From Limibacillus halophilus (GTDB taxonomy: Bacteria; Pseudomonadota; Alphaproteobacteria; Kiloniellales; CECT-8803), in contig NZ_JACHXA010000012.1 of assembly GCF_014191775.1 (NCBI RefSeq), positions 1 to 53,116 of the forward strand: a DNA stretch of 53,116 bases. Reading direction: 5' to 3'. Position numbers and translations under genes: made by a program. Shown here one piece after another: positions 15,810 to 24,621 of the stretch (its first letter is position 1; the number at the start of each line of letters is the position of its first letter). The notes beneath the pieces are model-generated. The model worked only from the letters and a program-made list of their open reading frames with translations. It had not been told where the DNA came from and did no database searches.

Positions 15810-16645
15810 GATTCGCTCTCCGCTTCGGCTTCCATCGCGACGAGCCCTTCGGAATCGATGATCCACAAGCCTCCGTCCGCAGCGCCCGCGGCGGTGAATC
15901 CTTCGCCCGCGAAAATAGGGCGCAGTGCGCGAAACCGATACCCGGTGACCAGCGCACGCGGATTGTGGGCTCTAAAAAGCTCCAACGCCAACGTGGCCAG
16001 CAAGGGACCATGCACGACAAGCCCCGGATAACCTTCCTCGTCGCGGGCATAATCCGCATCGTAGTGGATGCGATGGCCATTAAAGGTCAAGGCGGAGTAG
16101 CGAAACAACAACACCGGGTCGACGCAAAACTCGCGCTGCCAGCGCGGCTCCGCCTGCGGCGGTTTGCCTGGCGGTCGTTCGAACGCTCCGGCGGCAGGTT
16201 GCCGGTAAACGATATCCTGCTCTTCCGTGACCGCGGCAATACCGTTGACGCTGATGGTATGGGTCGCGGTGACAAAAGTGAGCGGGCCGCTGCGGCCTTG
16301 CTTTTCCTCGATGCGGGTCACCTCGGAACGGCGTTCGGCCCTAACGCCCAGCGGTATAGGGCGATGAAAGATCAAACGGCCGCCGGCCCACATACGGCGC
16401 GCCTGTGCGACCGGCGGCAAAAAGCCACCGCGTTCGGGATGCCCATCCGGTCCCAACGCATGGTCGGGAGCGACCTTCCAGAAGTAAAGCCAGTGCCATA
16501 GCGGCGGCAGGGTATCGCCGATTTCAAAGGCGCGCTCCTCAAGATCAAGGCTCGCCTGCAGGGCACGCGCGCGCATCAGGTCCACGTGATCGGAGATTAC
16601 TTCCGGCTTGGCGGTCCAGTTCCCTTGCTGCAGGGCTTCGGTCAT
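15806..16645 (-). CDS. MaoC/FAS1-like (R)-hydratase-type dehydratase
   Basis: A 279-residue protein with an N-terminal FAS1-like dehydratase domain and a C-terminal hot-dog half bearing Y-S-A-L-T-F-N-x-H-R-I-H-Y-D (about 189-202), the conserved segment of MaoC-like hydratases, then Y-P-G-L-V-V-H-G-P-L. Homologues include mesaconyl-C4-CoA hydratase and HTD2-like thioester dehydratases. The ATG at 16645 overlaps the phosphatase stop as ATGA, so the longer frame from 16693 is not used. With the upstream class III CoA-transferase and acyl-CoA dehydrogenase it suggests a pathway for a branched or dicarboxylic acyl-CoA; the exact substrate is uncertain. Confidence 0.82.
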   Translation of the reverse strand: MTEALQQGNWTAKPEVISDHVDLMRARALQASLDLEERAFEIGDTLPPLWHWLYFWKVAPDHALGPDGHPERGGFLPPVAQARRMWAGGRLIFHRPIPLGVRAERRSEVTRIEEKQGRSGPLTFVTATHTISVNGIAAVTEEQDIVYRQPAAGAFERPPGKPPQAEPRWQREFCVDPVLLFRYSALTFNGHRIHYDADYARDEEGYPGLVVHGPLLATLALELFRAHNPRALVTGYRFRALRPIFAGEGFTAAGAADGGLWIIDSEGLVAMEAEAESES

Positions 16646-17259
16646 GCGAGCGCTCCTTGCTCTGATCGGCTGGACAGGTCTTCTATCCGCCACTTTAGGC
16701 CATTGGCCCCATCCGTTGGCAAGTGAAGTCTAGCCAAGGCATTGGCGATGGGCCCCTCGTAGGTGAGGCCGGCGCCGCGTCGAACGGCCCAGTATACACC
16801 GCCGTGCGCAACGATGAGGGGTCTTGCGCCACGAATCTGGGCGTCTCGCAGGCAACTATTGATCGCCATCAAGGCACGGAAGACGAATGCCTCGAAGCAT
16901 TCGGCACCCGCAGGCGTGTGATGGCCTGACTGCCAAGCCTCATACCATGATCCCGAACCTCGCTCCGTGATCTGACCCTCCATTTCCCCGAAGGAGGCCT
17001 CCCGCAGTTCGTCGACGCTTTGCATCGGAAGACCGAGTGTTTCATTGACGATTTCCGCCGTACGCCGCGCCCTCGCCAACGGCGAATGGTAAATCACCGT
17101 CACGCCACTGTGCGCCAGGGCATCACGTGCCGCTTCGGCCTGACCTATGCCCTTCGCGTTCAAAGCCACATCGGTTCGGCCCTGCAGGCGGTTCTCCTTG
17201 TTCCAGTCCGTCTCGCCATGCCGCAGATAAACGAAGGGATAGGGATGAAGACGGCTCAT
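16642..17259 (-). CDS. Histidine phosphatase family protein
   Basis: A 205-residue phosphoglycerate-mutase-like protein. The catalytic motif R-H-G-E-T-D-W-N occurs at 13-20 and is followed by R-L-Q-G-R-T-D-V-A-L-N, then Y-H-S-P-L-A-R-A-R-R-T-A and V-A-H-G-G-V with the second histidine. It overlaps the CoA-transferase upstream and the dehydratase downstream by four bases each (ATGA), so all are made from one message. Family members remove phosphate from sugars, nucleotides or cofactor precursors; the substrate is not evident. Members of this family are often embedded in unrelated operons. Confidence 0.88.
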   Translation of the reverse strand: MSRLHPYPFVYLRHGETDWNKENRLQGRTDVALNAKGIGQAEAARDALAHSGVTVIYHSPLARARRTAEIVNETLGLPMQSVDELREASFGEMEGQITERGSGSWYEAWQSGHHTPAGAECFEAFVFRALMAINSCLRDAQIRGARPLIVAHGGVYWAVRRGAGLTYEGPIANALARLHLPTDGANGLKWRIEDLSSRSEQGALA

Positions 17260-18380
17260 AGGGAAAACTCCCGGCGCAAGGCTTCGCCCTGCTCATCCAG
17301 CGCGGGCACCGGGCCCGGTTGCCGCAACCGTCCATCGAAACTTGCCGGCGGTGCCGGCATGGCGGCGGAACCGCCGGGCGTCTCCACTATCACTTCGCGA
17401 AGGGCCGGATGCCGCAGAAGGTCCGGCACCTCGCTCACCCGACCGAAGGCCACCTGTGCGGCTTCCAATGCGGCGGCAAGCTCCTCCAGGCCATAACAGG
17501 CAAAATGCTCGGCTATCAAAGCGTCCAATGCGGACCGGTTGGCCACCCGTTGCGCATTGCCCGCATAAGCGGGGTCTTTCAGCAAATCCGGCCGCTGCAG
17601 AACCTGCTCGCAGAGCCGCATCCATTCGCGCTCGTTCTGGATGGAGATGACGATCCACTTACCTTCTTGGCTCGCGAAGGCTCCGTAGGGTGCGATGGAG
17701 GGATGAGCCAGACCGACACGCTCGGGCGCCTTGCCGCCATACCTGCACTGCAGGAACGGCACTGTCATCCAATCAGCCATCGCAGCAAAAAGAGAAAGCG
17801 AAATCGCCTTGCCGCGGCCGGTCCTTCCCCGCTCTATGAGCGCCTCCAGAATTGCCTGATAGGCATACATGCCGGTGCCGACATCGACAACCGAAACACC
17901 GACCCTGCCGGGGCCTTCCGGGCGGCCCGTCACCGAAGCTAGACCACTCTCGGCCTGCACAAGCAGATCATAAGCCCGCATTGCGGCGTAGGGCCCTTCC
18001 TCGCCGTAGCCGGAAATCGAGCAGGTGATGAGGTTCGGGTAACGAGCCGTCAGGTCTTCAGCGCCGAAACCCAAACGCTCCGCCGCGCCCGGCCCCAGGT
18101 TCTGCAGAAAGACATCGGCCTTGGAAACAATGCGCTCCAGCAAGGCGCGGTCCGCATCGTCCTTGACGTTCAGCGCGATGGATTCCTTACCGCGATTGAG
18201 CCAGACAAAGTAGGTAGACTCACCCATAACGGCGTGATCGTAGCCGCGCGCGAAATCGCCTTCGGGACGCTCGACCTTGATCACCCGCGCGCCCGCCTCC
18301 GCCAGCTTGCACGAGCAGTAGGGCGCGGCGACGGCCTGCTCAAGAGCCACGACTAGAATGCCGGATAAGGGACCGGGCAT
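17256..18380 (-). CDS. Class III CoA-transferase (CaiB/BaiF)
   Basis: A 374-residue family III CoA-transferase, moving CoA between carboxylic acids through an aspartyl-CoA intermediate. N-terminal motif G-A-R-V-I-K-V-E-R-P-E-G-D-F-A-R (30-45) and F-V-W-L-N-R-G-K-E-S-I-A-L-N are typical, and G-V-S-V-V-D-V-G-T-G-M-Y-A-Y-Q-A in the centre matches the conserved core of the fold. It starts three bases after the acyl-CoA dehydrogenase stop and overlaps the phosphatase by four bases. Together these suggest activation and oxidation of one organic acid. Confidence 0.9.
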   Translation of the reverse strand: MPGPLSGILVVALEQAVAAPYCSCKLAEAGARVIKVERPEGDFARGYDHAVMGESTYFVWLNRGKESIALNVKDDADRALLERIVSKADVFLQNLGPGAAERLGFGAEDLTARYPNLITCSISGYGEEGPYAAMRAYDLLVQAESGLASVTGRPEGPGRVGVSVVDVGTGMYAYQAILEALIERGRTGRGKAISLSLFAAMADWMTVPFLQCRYGGKAPERVGLAHPSIAPYGAFASQEGKWIVISIQNEREWMRLCEQVLQRPDLLKDPAYAGNAQRVANRSALDALIAEHFACYGLEELAAALEAAQVAFGRVSEVPDLLRHPALREVIVETPGGSAAMPAPPASFDGRLRQPGPVPALDEQGEALRREFSL

Positions 18381-18383
18381 GAA

Positions 18384-19550
18384 TCAGTAACTCCGCGGCA
18401 AGCCGAGCACGTGCTCGGCGATGTAAGAGAGAATCAGATTGGTGGAGATCGGCGCCACTTGATAGAGGCGGGTTTCCCGGAATTTCCGTTCGACATCGTA
18501 CTCCTCGGCAAAACCGAACCCGCCATGTGTCTGGATACAAGCCTCCGCCGCGGCCCAGGCAGCCTCGCTGGCAAGGAGTTTGGCCATGTTGGCCTCCGCT
18601 CCGCAGCGTTGGCCGCTGTCGAACATCCCTGCGGCCTTTCGCACCATAAGGTTGGCTGCCTCGGTTTGAGCATAGGCGCGGGCAATGGGAAACTGGACAC
18701 CCTGGTTCTGTCCGATAGGCCGGCCGAAGACCTGACGCTCACCCGCGTAGGCGCTGGATTTTTCGATAAACCAGCGAGCATCCCCGATGCATTCGGCGGC
18801 GATCAGGATACGTTCCGCGTTCATGCCATCGAGAATATAGCGAAAGCCCTTGCCTTCCTCGCCGATCAGGTTCTCCGCCGGAACCTTGAGATCATCGAAG
18901 AATATCTCGGTCGAAGAATGATTCATCATGGTCCGCAGAGGCCTGATCTCCATCGCCTTACCACCATTCTGCTGTCGCGCTTCACGCAGATCGACCAGCA
19001 GCACCGAGAGCCCTTCTCCCTTCCTGGCAACGGCTTCCTTGGGTGTCGTGCGGGCTAGAAGCACCATCAGGTCGGAGTGCTCGGCTCGGCTGGTCCAGAC
19101 CTTTTGACCACTGACGCGGTAGTAATCCCCATCGCGCCGAGCGCTTGTCCGTAGGCTCAGGGTATCGGTGCCAGACGTCGGCTCGGTCACGCCAAAGGCC
19201 TGCAAGCGCAATGCACCGCTGGCAATGTCCGGCAGCCACTTTTCCTTTTGTGCGTCCGAACCGTGTTTCAACAGTGTGCCCATGGTGTACATCTGAGCGT
19301 GGCAGGCGCTGGCGTTGCAGCCGCTCTTCTGGATTTCCTCCAGGATCGCCGCGCCCGCCGAAAGCGGGAGCCCGGAACCGCCATAGGCTTCCGGCACGAA
19401 ACAGGCCAGCCAGCCCGCGTCGGTCAGCGCTTTGACGAAAGCCGTTGGATAGGCGCGCTCGCGGTCGAGTTCGCGCCAATAGCCACCCGGGAATTCCTGG
19501 CAGAGCTGCCTGACCGCCGCACGGATATCGCTATATTCTTCCTGAAGCAT
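18384..19550 (-). CDS. Acyl-CoA dehydrogenase
   Basis: A 388-residue flavoprotein of the acyl-CoA dehydrogenase family, oxidising an acyl-CoA to the enoyl-CoA. It has F-V-P-E-A-Y-G-G-S-G (about 45-54), the FAD/substrate segment A-F-G-V-T-E-P-x-S-G-T-D-T, and C-terminal Q-T-H-G-G-F-G-F-A-E-E-Y-D-V-E-R-K-F-R-E-T-R. The ATG at 19550 has an AAGGAGAG site; the frame stays open another 125 codons upstream but that part is antisense to the divergent aminotransferase and not protein-like. It is the first gene of an operon running down to lpxR. Confidence 0.92.
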   Translation of the reverse strand: MLQEEYSDIRAAVRQLCQEFPGGYWRELDRERAYPTAFVKALTDAGWLACFVPEAYGGSGLPLSAGAAILEEIQKSGCNASACHAQMYTMGTLLKHGSDAQKEKWLPDIASGALRLQAFGVTEPTSGTDTLSLRTSARRDGDYYRVSGQKVWTSRAEHSDLMVLLARTTPKEAVARKGEGLSVLLVDLREARQQNGGKAMEIRPLRTMMNHSSTEIFFDDLKVPAENLIGEEGKGFRYILDGMNAERILIAAECIGDARWFIEKSSAYAGERQVFGRPIGQNQGVQFPIARAYAQTEAANLMVRKAAGMFDSGQRCGAEANMAKLLASEAAWAAAEACIQTHGGFGFAEEYDVERKFRETRLYQVAPISTNLILSYIAEHVLGLPRSY

Positions 19551-19668
19551 TCTCTCTCCTTGCCCCGGCACCGTTTCCTCTAGGAAACTGACAGGACATG
19601 AGACTGGAACCAAGCCCTCTCGTCTAGAGGCGGCGGGGCGTTTCGACAAGATACCGGAGAGTGCAACG

Positions 19669-20769
19669 ATGTCTGCCCGTTTCTCGAAGATACTTTCCGC
19701 CCTGCCCGCCAGCACCCCCTTTGTCGGGCCGGAAACGCTGGAGCGTATGCGTGGCTCTCCATACGAGGTCCGGCTTGGAGCCAACGAGAGCGCCTTTGGA
19801 CTGTCACCCAAGGCCATGGCCGTTTTGCGCAGCGAGGCCGACCGCGCTTCATGGTATTGCGACCCGGAACATTTCGATCTTCGCGAGTTACTGGCGGCCG
19901 AGTTCTCCATCGCCCGAGAAAACATCGTTGTCGGCGAGGGAATAGACGGTCTTCTCGGACTGACAGTGCGCGCTTATTGCGACCCGGGCGATGCGGTCGT
20001 TACCTCCCTGGGCGCCTACCCGACCTTCAACTACCACGTGGCCGGGTTCGGCGCGCGCTTGTTGACCACGCCCTACAGACCGGATTGCCACAATGACACC
20101 GCGGCGCTGGTTGATCTGGCCCGGCGCGAAAATGCCAAACTACTCTATCTTGCGAACCCGGATAATCCGACCGGTACGTTCCTGGGCCGCAGCGCTGTCG
20201 AGGAAATTCTCGAAGATTTGCCGCAGCATTGCCTCTTGCTCCTGGACGAAGCCTACTACGAATTTGCTCCGGATCAGGATCTACTGCCGGTCATTGCCGA
20301 AGATCCACGGCTCATTCGTTTCAGAACCTTCTCAAAGGCCCACGGCATGGCGGGACTGCGCATCGGCTATGCTATCGCCAGCCGGGATACCATCGCCGCT
20401 TTCGATAAAATTCGCCTGCACTTCGGCGTAGGCAGATTATCGCAACTGGCGGCGGCAGCCTCCCTTGGAGACAGGGCGTTCGTTGCCACGGTCATCGCCG
20501 ACGTTGCCAAAGGCCGCGACGACTACGAAGCGCTGGCCCGCGATCTCAATATCCCCTCCATTCCCTCATTCACCAATTTCGTGGCCTTGGACGTCGGTAG
20601 TGAGGACCGATCGCAGCAGATGGTGCACAAGCTCCACGAGATGGGTGTTTTCGTTCGCCGCCCGGGTGTCCCCATTTTAGGACGCTTTGTCCGCCTGACG
20701 GTCGGCAAGACACCAGAACGTGTCGCCCTCAAGGAACGCTTCGCCGATGCTTTCCGGTCTTTAATCTGA
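19669..20769 (+). CDS. PLP aminotransferase, histidinol-phosphate type
   Basis: A 366-residue fold-type I aminotransferase of the HisC-like group. L-G-A-N-E-S-A-F-G-L-S-P-K-A (37-50) matches the HisC N-E-N-P-x-G-P-S region, L-A-N-P-D-N-P-T-G lies mid-protein, D-E-A-Y-Y-E-F follows, and the Schiff-base lysine is in F-R-T-F-S-K-A-H-G-M-A-G-L-R-I-G-Y. It is not in a histidine operon, so it may be a second HisC/aromatic aminotransferase. It is followed by a methyltransferase, a small unknown protein and a class V aminotransferase on the same strand, suggesting a joint pathway. Confidence 0.87.
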   Translation: MSARFSKILSALPASTPFVGPETLERMRGSPYEVRLGANESAFGLSPKAMAVLRSEADRASWYCDPEHFDLRELLAAEFSIARENIVVGEGIDGLLGLTVRAYCDPGDAVVTSLGAYPTFNYHVAGFGARLLTTPYRPDCHNDTAALVDLARRENAKLLYLANPDNPTGTFLGRSAVEEILEDLPQHCLLLLDEAYYEFAPDQDLLPVIAEDPRLIRFRTFSKAHGMAGLRIGYAIASRDTIAAFDKIRLHFGVGRLSQLAAAASLGDRAFVATVIADVAKGRDDYEALARDLNIPSIPSFTNFVALDVGSEDRSQQMVHKLHEMGVFVRRPGVPILGRFVRLTVGKTPERVALKERFADAFRSLI

Positions 20770-20831
20770 TGAACGTTTGACGCTAAGGTCACTGCGATCC
20801 CGCGTCACCTCAACACGGAGACCTGCAGCCT

Positions 20832-21533
20832 GTGACCGATCGACCCCGCAGCCGCCATACCGAAGTCCTGAAGCAGTTCGTGCAGCCGGAGGGAAAGCAT
20901 GTGGCCGACGTCGGTTGCGGCGACGGCGGACTGGTCCGCTATCTTGCCCGCAAAGGGGCCAAGGCCGTGGGCATCGACCCTCAGCCAGGCCAGCTAGAAC
21001 GTGCAAGAGCGGTCTCCCCCGCCGGTGATGAACAGTACCTGCAAGCTGGTGCGGAAGCGCTACCCTTCGAGGACGGCTCTCTGGATGCGGTGATATTCTT
21101 CAACTCGTTGCATCATCTGCCGCTCGAGCTTATGGACACCGGCTTGATGGAAGCCTGCCGTTGCCTGAAATCCGGCGGGACGCTCTATGTGCTGGAACCG
21201 CTGGCTGAAGGCCCGTGGTTCACCTTCATGCGACCGGTTGACGACGAAACCTTCGTGCGGGCCAAGGCGGAAGAGGCACTGCGCCGCGCCGCTGCTCTTC
21301 CCGGGTTCAAACTGACGGCGCGCAAAGAGTATGCCAGCGCGAACGACTATCGAAGCTTTGCCGACCTCAAGGTTGATATTCTGTCCATAGATCCGGCCCG
21401 TCAGGAAGCTTTTCAGCGCCACGAAACGCAGCTTCGCGCTGCTTTCGATACGGCGGCCGATGAAATACTTGAAGATGGGACGCACCGGTTCTGGTCGCCC
21501 TATCGCGCCACAGTCTTCCAAAGGGCGGCCTGA
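20832..21533 (+). CDS. Class I SAM-dependent methyltransferase
   Basis: A 233-residue methyltransferase. Motif I is V-A-D-V-G-C-G-D-G-G-L-V (about 23-34), followed by an acidic strand end A-V-G-I-D-P, then A-E-A-L-P-F-E-D-G-S-L-D-A-V (motif II region) and N-S-L-H-H-L-P, as in the Methyltransf_11 group. The start is GTG at 20832, with GGAG 11 bases upstream. The downstream small gene begins three bases after its stop, and the HisC-like gene ends 62 bases before it. Substrate is unknown. Confidence 0.88.
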   Translation: MTDRPRSRHTEVLKQFVQPEGKHVADVGCGDGGLVRYLARKGAKAVGIDPQPGQLERARAVSPAGDEQYLQAGAEALPFEDGSLDAVIFFNSLHHLPLELMDTGLMEACRCLKSGGTLYVLEPLAEGPWFTFMRPVDDETFVRAKAEEALRRAAALPGFKLTARKEYASANDYRSFADLKVDILSIDPARQEAFQRHETQLRAAFDTAADEILEDGTHRFWSPYRATVFQRAA

Positions 21534-21536
21534 GCA

Positions 21537-21851
21537 ATGGTGATCTACATCTCGGAATATGATTCCCCCGAAGACCCACAGGGAATTCTTAAGCAAACAC
21601 TGGCGATGGGTTCTGAATTTCCAGGTCCCGCCGCAGATGTCTTCCTTGCCTGGACTTTGCGTTTAGGGCTGGACAGCAACGTTGCGGAAGCCGCGCGCGC
21701 CGTAATCCGCGACTATCACCTGGACACAGTGGAAGATCATGGCGGCGAGCACGCAAAGCTCGTCACGCTCATCCGCGAGGCCGCCAAGGGACAGACCGTG
21801 ACGGCCAGGCGGCGTGGCGGCGCCAGGGGACGCAGCCGCTCGCAATCGTGA
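21537..21851 (+). CDS. Small unknown protein
   Basis: A 104-residue protein I do not recognise. It has an N-terminal strand (V-I-Y-I-S-E-Y), a helical middle with L-A-W-T-L-R-L-G-L-D and A-A-R-A-V-I-R-D-Y-H, and a basic low-complexity tail rich in R, G and S from about residue 88. No signal peptide or transmembrane segment. It starts three bases after the methyltransferase stop and so is probably translated with it. The tail might bind nucleic acid, but this is a guess. Confidence 0.6.
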   Translation: MVIYISEYDSPEDPQGILKQTLAMGSEFPGPAADVFLAWTLRLGLDSNVAEAARAVIRDYHLDTVEDHGGEHAKLVTLIREAAKGQTVTARRRGGARGRSRSQS

Positions 21852-21924
21852 CGGGGTTCCAGCGACACTTAATCTGACGCACTATACCGGGCGATTTCAT
21901 CCTCCAAGATCGGCAAGAGGGACC

Positions 21925-23043
21925 ATGCGAGAGCTTTTTGATATTCCGCGCGATGTTGCTTACTTCAACTGCGCCTACGTCTCACCTTTGATGAAAAGCG
22001 TCCGTTCCGCCATTGAAGCGGGGCTTCAGAGTGAAGTTCATCCCTGGGTCATCACGCCGGATCATTTCTTTGACCCACCGGACCGCCTGCGTCGCGGATT
22101 TGCCCGCCTGATCGGTGCAGGGGCTGCCGACATCGCGCTGATTCCCTCAGCCAGTTACGGCATCGCGACCGCCGCCGCCAACATCACCTTGAAGCGCGGC
22201 CAAAGTATCTTGCTGCTGGAGGATGAGTATCCCAGCAACGTCTATACCTGGAAACGCTTGGCTGAAGACCAAGGTGGCATCGTGCGCTTCGTTGCCCGGC
22301 CCGGCGACGGTGATTGGACCTCGGCGATCCTCGAGGCGCTGGACGGCGATGTCGGGCTGGCGAGCCTGGCGCACAATCACTGGATGGACGGCGCGTTGGT
22401 CGATTTGGAGCGGATCGGCAACGCCCTGCGCAAGCAAAACGCATTGCTCGTGGTCGATGCCAGCCAGTCGCTGGGCGCCATGCCCTTCGATGTGACGCGT
22501 ATCCAACCCGATTTTCTCGTCACCAGCGGCTACAAGTGGATGCATTGCCCCTACAGCATCTCTTTCCTCTACGCAGCACCGCGCCATCACAACGGGCGGC
22601 CAATCGAAGAGAACCCGATGAACAGAAGGGATTCACGGGCCTTTGCACGGTTGGCGGATTATGTGGATGCCTACGATCCCGGTGCGGTGCGCTACGACGT
22701 TGGCGAGCGCGCTAACTTCACGTTGCTGCCCGGCGCTATCGCCGCGGTCGAGCAGCTCCTAGACTGGACGCCGGAGTGGATTCAAAGCGAGCTGCGCGCG
22801 AAGAACGCGCGCGTCGCTGCGATCGGTCAGGAAATGGGGTTGAAAGTGCTGCCCGAGGAACGGCGAGCCGGGCATTTCTTGGGTTTGGTATTCCCTGACG
22901 GGGTGCCCGACAGCACAGCGGCGCGTCTGGCGGCCGAGAAAATTTTTGTTTCTGTTCGCGGCCGGTCGGTCCGGGTAACACCCCATCTCTATAACGATGA
23001 GGAAGACCTGGAACGCTTGATAGCCGCCTTGAAAAGCCTTTAG
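21925..23043 (+). CDS. Class V aminotransferase-fold PLP enzyme
   Basis: A 372-residue fold-type I PLP enzyme of the class V (SufS/kynureninase-like) group. V-A-Y-F-N-C-A-Y-V-S-P-L (10-21) is the usual opening. S-A-S-Y-G-I-A-T-A-A marks the phosphate-binding region, V-V-D-A-S-Q-S-L-G-A-M-P the PLP aspartate, and T-S-G-Y-K-W-M-H-C-P the lysine. The ATG at 21925 follows AGAGGG; an upstream frame to 21814 overlaps the small gene and is not used. No catalytic cysteine loop typical of SufS is obvious, so aminotransferase or lyase activity is likelier. It ends with a 4-base overlap with the convergent ATPase. Confidence 0.86.
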   Translation: MRELFDIPRDVAYFNCAYVSPLMKSVRSAIEAGLQSEVHPWVITPDHFFDPPDRLRRGFARLIGAGAADIALIPSASYGIATAAANITLKRGQSILLLEDEYPSNVYTWKRLAEDQGGIVRFVARPGDGDWTSAILEALDGDVGLASLAHNHWMDGALVDLERIGNALRKQNALLVVDASQSLGAMPFDVTRIQPDFLVTSGYKWMHCPYSISFLYAAPRHHNGRPIEENPMNRRDSRAFARLADYVDAYDPGAVRYDVGERANFTLLPGAIAAVEQLLDWTPEWIQSELRAKNARVAAIGQEMGLKVLPEERRAGHFLGLVFPDGVPDSTAARLAAEKIFVSVRGRSVRVTPHLYNDEEDLERLIAALKSL

Positions 23044-24425
23044 TCGGCGTGCAGGTTGCTCAAGGCCCGTTCGATCAATTCCGGATCGCAGGCTTCCTCA
23101 ATATCCTCATAACGGCAGGTTGCGATGACCTGATCGATGATGAACTTAGGCTGGTAGGCCGCTAAAGGCAGTCCACGTTCTTCGATGAAGGCCGCGACCT
23201 TGTGGATCGTATCCTCTTCCAGTGCGATGTCGGCCTGCTCTGCGGAACGCCTGAATATCTGAGCAAAATGCTCAAAGACGGGGGCTTCGATCTTCACTTT
23301 GTAGGGAATGCGCCGCAAAAACGCCGGATCCATCAGCTTCTTAGGCGTCAGGTTGGTCGAGAAAACCACCAACGCATCAAAAGGAATTTCGAAAGTCTTG
23401 CCCGTGTGAAGTTTCAAGTAGTCGATGCGTTTTTCCAGCGGCACGATCCAGCGATTGAGCAGATGTTCCGGCGCCACCAACTGCCGACCGAAATCGTCGA
23501 TCATCATGATGCCGTTCAGCGCCTTCATATGCGACGGAGCCTCGTAGAATCCGCTTTTTTCGTTGAGTTGGAGATCCAGCATCTCAAGAGTCAACTCACC
23601 GCCGACGATGACCAATGGACGGCGAATACGCAGCCATCGCTTGTCAAAATCGTCCCGCTCGATGGCAAGCTTCTGCATGATCGACTTGGACTCAGGTTCC
23701 GGCTCATCCACCATCTTGTGAACCGAAGGATCGAAGTACTTGATGATCTCGCCATCGACTTCGATGCTGTAGGGAATCAGGATATCACTCTGGAACATCT
23801 TCCCCATGCGCTCGGCCAGCGAGGTCTTGCCGTTTCCCGCCGAGCCATAAAGCAGCAACGAACGGCCTGAATTCACGGCCGGGCCGAGCTGTGTAATCAG
23901 AGCATCCGGCACCACAAGATCGTCAAAGCATTCCGCAATTCGGGCGCGCGGAATGGCCTCGCCCATGATTGATTGTTCGATGACCTGCTCTCGAAAAGCA
24001 TCGAGGGAAACCGGTGCCGGGCCGGCGTATTTGTTGTGTTCGTAGCTCTCAATGGCCGCCGAGCGACCGGCCGTGGTCAACGCAAAGCGAAACTGATCGG
24101 TGGCCCCACTTCCGGTCGAGCCCAATATCTCCACGAGCCCGATCGCCTTGAGATCGTCCATGACCTTGTCAACGATGGGATAGGCGAGCAGCAAGCGCTT
24201 GGAGATACTGGCGACAGTAGGTTGCTTGCCCAGCAACAGAGCCTTGAGAACAAGCGATTCAACCAGCGCCTTGCTAAGTCCGCTGTCCGCCAAGCTGCGT
24301 GGTTCCGATGGGATTTTCCGCGGCGCCGGCATCCGTGTCGGCTCACCCCCATTAGCATCCTGCCCAGGCTTTCGTCTGAGGCCCAAGCGTTGTTGGATGG
24401 CATCGCTCCTGCTACTACCGCTCAT
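23040..24425 (-). CDS. AAA ATPase with N-terminal winged-helix domain
   Basis: A 461-residue protein with a basic, flexible N-terminus (1-45), a helical winged-helix-like region (about 48-120), and an AAA+ ATPase core. Walker A is Y-G-S-A-G-N-G-K-T-S (around 195), Walker B G-I-M-M-I-D-D-F-G-R, and a sensor-1 segment V-V-F-S-T-N-L-T-P is present; a lid domain closes the protein. I know this as a widespread uncharacterised proteobacterial family, and no partner gene is obvious here. The gene has its own AT-rich upstream region and overlaps the convergent class V gene by four bases. Confidence 0.82.
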   Translation of the reverse strand: MSGSSRSDAIQQRLGLRRKPGQDANGGEPTRMPAPRKIPSEPRSLADSGLSKALVESLVLKALLLGKQPTVASISKRLLLAYPIVDKVMDDLKAIGLVEILGSTGSGATDQFRFALTTAGRSAAIESYEHNKYAGPAPVSLDAFREQVIEQSIMGEAIPRARIAECFDDLVVPDALITQLGPAVNSGRSLLLYGSAGNGKTSLAERMGKMFQSDILIPYSIEVDGEIIKYFDPSVHKMVDEPEPESKSIMQKLAIERDDFDKRWLRIRRPLVIVGGELTLEMLDLQLNEKSGFYEAPSHMKALNGIMMIDDFGRQLVAPEHLLNRWIVPLEKRIDYLKLHTGKTFEIPFDALVVFSTNLTPKKLMDPAFLRRIPYKVKIEAPVFEHFAQIFRRSAEQADIALEEDTIHKVAAFIEERGLPLAAYQPKFIIDQVIATCRYEDIEEACDPELIERALSNLHAD

Positions 24426-24593
24426 CTTACCAAACCTTGGTTACAGTGTTTTCGCTACCCATCTAACTTAGTGCAATATCTGCATTTACACATCCAAATG
24501 GGTAATTCCGTTAAACTAATTTAAAATTTTATCCTTACGAAATGCTTAACGCACAGCGGGAATACCTTACCATCGCAGGGATGATTCCTCCCC

Positions 24594-24621
24594 TCTTTTA
24601 GCGCCCGTCTTTTAGCGCCCG
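24594..24621. repeat. 14-bp tandem duplication across the ggt stop codon
   Basis: TCTTTTAGCGCCCG occurs twice in perfect tandem (24594-24607 and 24608-24621). The second copy carries the TAA stop (minus strand) of gamma-glutamyltransferase and its last codons; the first copy is an exact echo just past the gene. It looks like a recent slippage or repair duplication. Confidence 0.8.

Noticed and set aside
24513-24526. CtrA box near TTAAACTAATTTAA
   Set aside because: The two TTAA halves are 6, not 7, bases apart, so it does not fit the consensus.
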